Below, one piece after another: positions 6,205 to 7,827 of a stretch of DNA of 7,827 bases. The notes beneath the pieces are model-generated. The model saw only the letters and a program-made list of their open reading frames with translations. It did not search any database and was not told where the DNA came from. The first letter of the stretch is position 1; every line of letters starts with the position of its first letter. This DNA is from Microcaldota archaeon (GTDB taxonomy: Archaea; Micrarchaeota; Micrarchaeia; Anstonellales; VGKX01): NCBI GenBank assembly GCA_021823945.1, contig JAKALW010000050.1:1-7827 (forward strand), written 5' to 3'. A program made the position numbers and the translations under genes.

Positions 6205-7827
6205 ATGACAGGAAAAATCAGGATAGGCGCATTGGCATTCGTCCTGGCAGCTTTGCTTCTGGCAATGTCCGCCGCTTTTGCCCAGCTGTCATACTCGCCT
6301 ATCACATATTACGAGAACGGGGCGGACACGTCCATCACAGCTGACAATTTTTTCGATTCGGTCTACTCGAGCGGCGCAACAACCACAACTTCGACCTGTT
6401 CCGTAGGCACAAATGTGGAAAGGTATTGTTTCTCCGCCACAACGCGCTCCGGCATAATGGACGAGTGCATGCAGAACGGAACGGAGTGCGACGGCGGCAT
6501 GATGGTTAGCTATTTTGAGTACAGGGGCTATTTCAGTTCGCAAACAGCAAACCGCGGCTACCTGAACATAAATGTCACAATGGTTGACGGGACAGGCGCG
6601 GAAACCCTGCTGTGCAGGTCGCCCGGCGCCACCAACGGCGTTCTAATAACAGCCACAGCCTACAATTCCTATGCCATACCATGCACCCCAGCTTCGCCAG
6701 TGTTTATCCCGTCTGGCTATAAAATCAAGGTTTACATGAATGTCTACAACACAGGAGGCAGCAGGACCTATAGGCACAGGCTGAACAATGCCGCTGTGAA
6801 TGGCAACCTCACTTTGACAGCTGCCAGGCTTGGCGCCATCAATGTAACTTTGACCGCACCTGCTTCAGACACTTCCATCCCGCTGGCGCAAAGCGCCATC
6901 GCCACATGCCTTGTCAATGGCATGACTTCTGGCCAGCAGGCGACAGGCATCAATGTCACTCTCCTTGAAAGCTATGACAATGTGGCGTATTTCCCAATGG
7001 CAGCGTCAGGGCAGGACATCACGACAAGCTCGGCAAACCCTACTGCCACTTCCGACCTGTCCGCCAACACGTCTTATAACTTCAATCTCGTTGGTGCTGT
7101 CCCAAGCGTGAACAATTACCTGAAATGCCAAGTACAGTCCGCCTACAACCAGACATTCAACTGTTCAGCCGCCACATGCGGCACCACCCCGCTTGACGCG
7201 CTCTCGCCTTTGCCCGCAAGGAGGGTGAACGTGACATTCAATGCCACGCTCTCGGTCTGGGACTCAAATGACACGCAGGGCGGCGGAGCCACAATCTTTC
7301 CCGGCGACAATGCGCTTTTTTTCGCGAATTTCTCCTATTCTAATGGCTCTCCCGTTTCCACTGGCGCGTGCGACATCACATACCATGACGGAGCATTTTC
7401 GCAGATGGCATACAATGCGACCTCCAAGCTTTTCATTTCCAACAGGACCTACAACTCTTCCGGGAATTTCACATATAATGTCTCGTGCAATTCAGGTTCC
7501 GTGTCTGTGAACGCATCCTCATCCATCCTGATTGCGCCCCTCACGCTAAACCTTTCCGTATGGGACAGCACCAAACCCGCCGGCGGCAGCCAGCAGATAG
7601 CGCCTGGCAACACGTCATATTTCTTCGCGAACCTCACATCCCCCGTTGGCGCAGTCGCCAATGCCACGTGCAATATCACTTACTATGACAACACGAGCGC
7701 AATCATGTCCTACAATGCGTCAAATGGTGTGTATTACTCCAGCAGGTCATTCGCAGTTCCAGGCACTTTCGCATACAATGTCGCGTGCTTTGCATACTCC
7801 CAGAATGCGTCTGCCAGCTCAACAATC
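6205..7827 (+). CDS. Sec-exported protein with Cys-rich N-terminal domain and tandem YFFAN modules, 3' partial
   Basis: The ATG lies 14 bases after the previous stop, and the frame stays open for 541 codons to the window end, so the gene continues beyond it. Residues 1-26 are a Sec signal peptide (IGALAFVLAALLLAMSAAFA) with cleavage before Q27. Residues about 27-205 form a domain I do not recognise, with six cysteines (C65, C75, C88, C95, C137, C160) that could make three disulfides. Residues about 210-335 look Ig-like (INVTLTAPASDTS) with C235, C308, C320 and C325. Residues 346-444 and 446-541 are two tandem YFFAN modules with cysteine pairs C389/C428 and C489/C528. There is no good ribosome binding site (only GGT four bases before the ATG), so translation may be coupled to the gene before. 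The protein is probably an elongated surface or appendage component; further module copies may follow. Confidence 0.88.
   Translation, partial: MTGKIRIGALAFVLAALLLAMSAAFAQLSYSPITYYENGADTSITADNFFDSVYSSGATTTTSTCSVGTNVERYCFSATTRSGIMDECMQNGTECDGGMMVSYFEYRGYFSSQTANRGYLNINVTMVDGTGAETLLCRSPGATNGVLITATAYNSYAIPCTPASPVFIPSGYKIKVYMNVYNTGGSRTYRHRLNNAAVNGNLTLTAARLGAINVTLTAPASDTSIPLAQSAIATCLVNGMTSGQQATGINVTLLESYDNVAYFPMAASGQDITTSSANPTATSDLSANTSYNFNLVGAVPSVNNYLKCQVQSAYNQTFNCSAATCGTTPLDALSPLPARRVNVTFNATLSVWDSNDTQGGGATIFPGDNALFFANFSYSNGSPVSTGACDITYHDGAFSQMAYNATSKLFISNRTYNSSGNFTYNVSCNSGSVSVNASSSILIAPLTLNLSVWDSTKPAGGSQQIAPGNTSYFFANLTSPVGAVANATCNITYYDNTSAIMSYNASNGVYYSSRSFAVPGTFAYNVACFAYSQNASASSTI
7240..7536 (+). 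repeat. YFFAN module, tandem copy A
   Basis: Residues 346-444 of the last gene show SVWDSNDTQGG, FPGDNALFFAN, ACDITYHDG, NRTYNSSGNFTYNVSC and SSILIA in the same order as the copy at 4571-4870. C389 and C428 are 39 residues apart. The tryptophan of copy A (W352) and that of copy B (W453) give a period of 101 residues. Confidence 0.8.
7540..7827 (+). repeat. YFFAN module, tandem copy B, cut by the window end
   Basis: Residues 446-541 of the last gene repeat the pattern: SVWDSTKPAGG, APGNTSYFFAN, TCNITYYDN, SRSFAVPGTFAYNVAC. C489 and C528 are again 39 residues apart. The copy is nearly complete where the window stops; only the last strand is missing. Confidence 0.8.

Noticed and set aside
7241..7510. 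Forward open frame overlapping the last gene in another frame.
   Set aside because: It is embedded in the YFFAN modules, whose repeated pattern proves the other frame. Its own translation is low in structure and matches nothing recognisable.
7228..7827. Tandem modules in the last gene as a CRISPR array or simple DNA repeat.
   Set aside because: The 303-base period is visible at protein level, while the DNA copies differ strongly. They are protein domains, not DNA repeats.

Overview
The window looks like a piece of an archaeal genome, most likely from a DPANN-type lineage (Micrarchaeota or Diapherotrites are plausible; this is inference). The reasons are a class III (type IV pilin-like) signal peptide with the archaeal Q-x-S-x-E motif, an AT-rich promoter with a TATA-like box about 27 bases before a GTG start (as expected for a leaderless archaeal mRNA), T-tract termination, and very dense N-x-S/T sequons in exported proteins. 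The LamG/Ig-like module combinations also recall large DPANN surface proteins. Everything recognisable is on the + strand, and no RNA gene, transposon or CRISPR array was seen.

Layout: (1) positions 3-2177 are the 3' part of a large exported LamG protein whose start lies upstream of the window. (2) Positions 2178-2368 are an intergenic gap with T-rich termination signals, then short direct and inverted repeats around a TATA-like box. (3) Positions 2369-3493 encode a pilin-like protein with a class III signal peptide and two Ig-like segments. (4) Positions 3494-6190 start on the very next base, in the same reading frame, and encode a Sec-exported protein with two LamG plus Ig-like cassettes. 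(5) Positions 6205-7827 are the first 541 codons of another Sec-exported protein that runs off the window; it holds a Cys-rich N-terminal domain and two tandem copies of a roughly 100-residue module that also occurs in gene 4.

Genes 3 to 5 have gaps of 0 and 14 bases and one visible promoter, so they are probably one operon. The simplest reading is a cell-surface or appendage locus: a membrane-inserted pilin-like subunit made together with glycosylated, disulfide-stabilised, lectin-like and Ig-like proteins that could form a pilus-associated adhesin or surface layer. No enzyme active site, nuclease, transporter or defence gene was found. The most unusual points are the mosaic duplication in gene 4, the module shared by genes 4 and 5 with an invariant 39-residue cysteine spacing, and a LamG domain in gene 1 that appears split by an inserted Cys-rich module.
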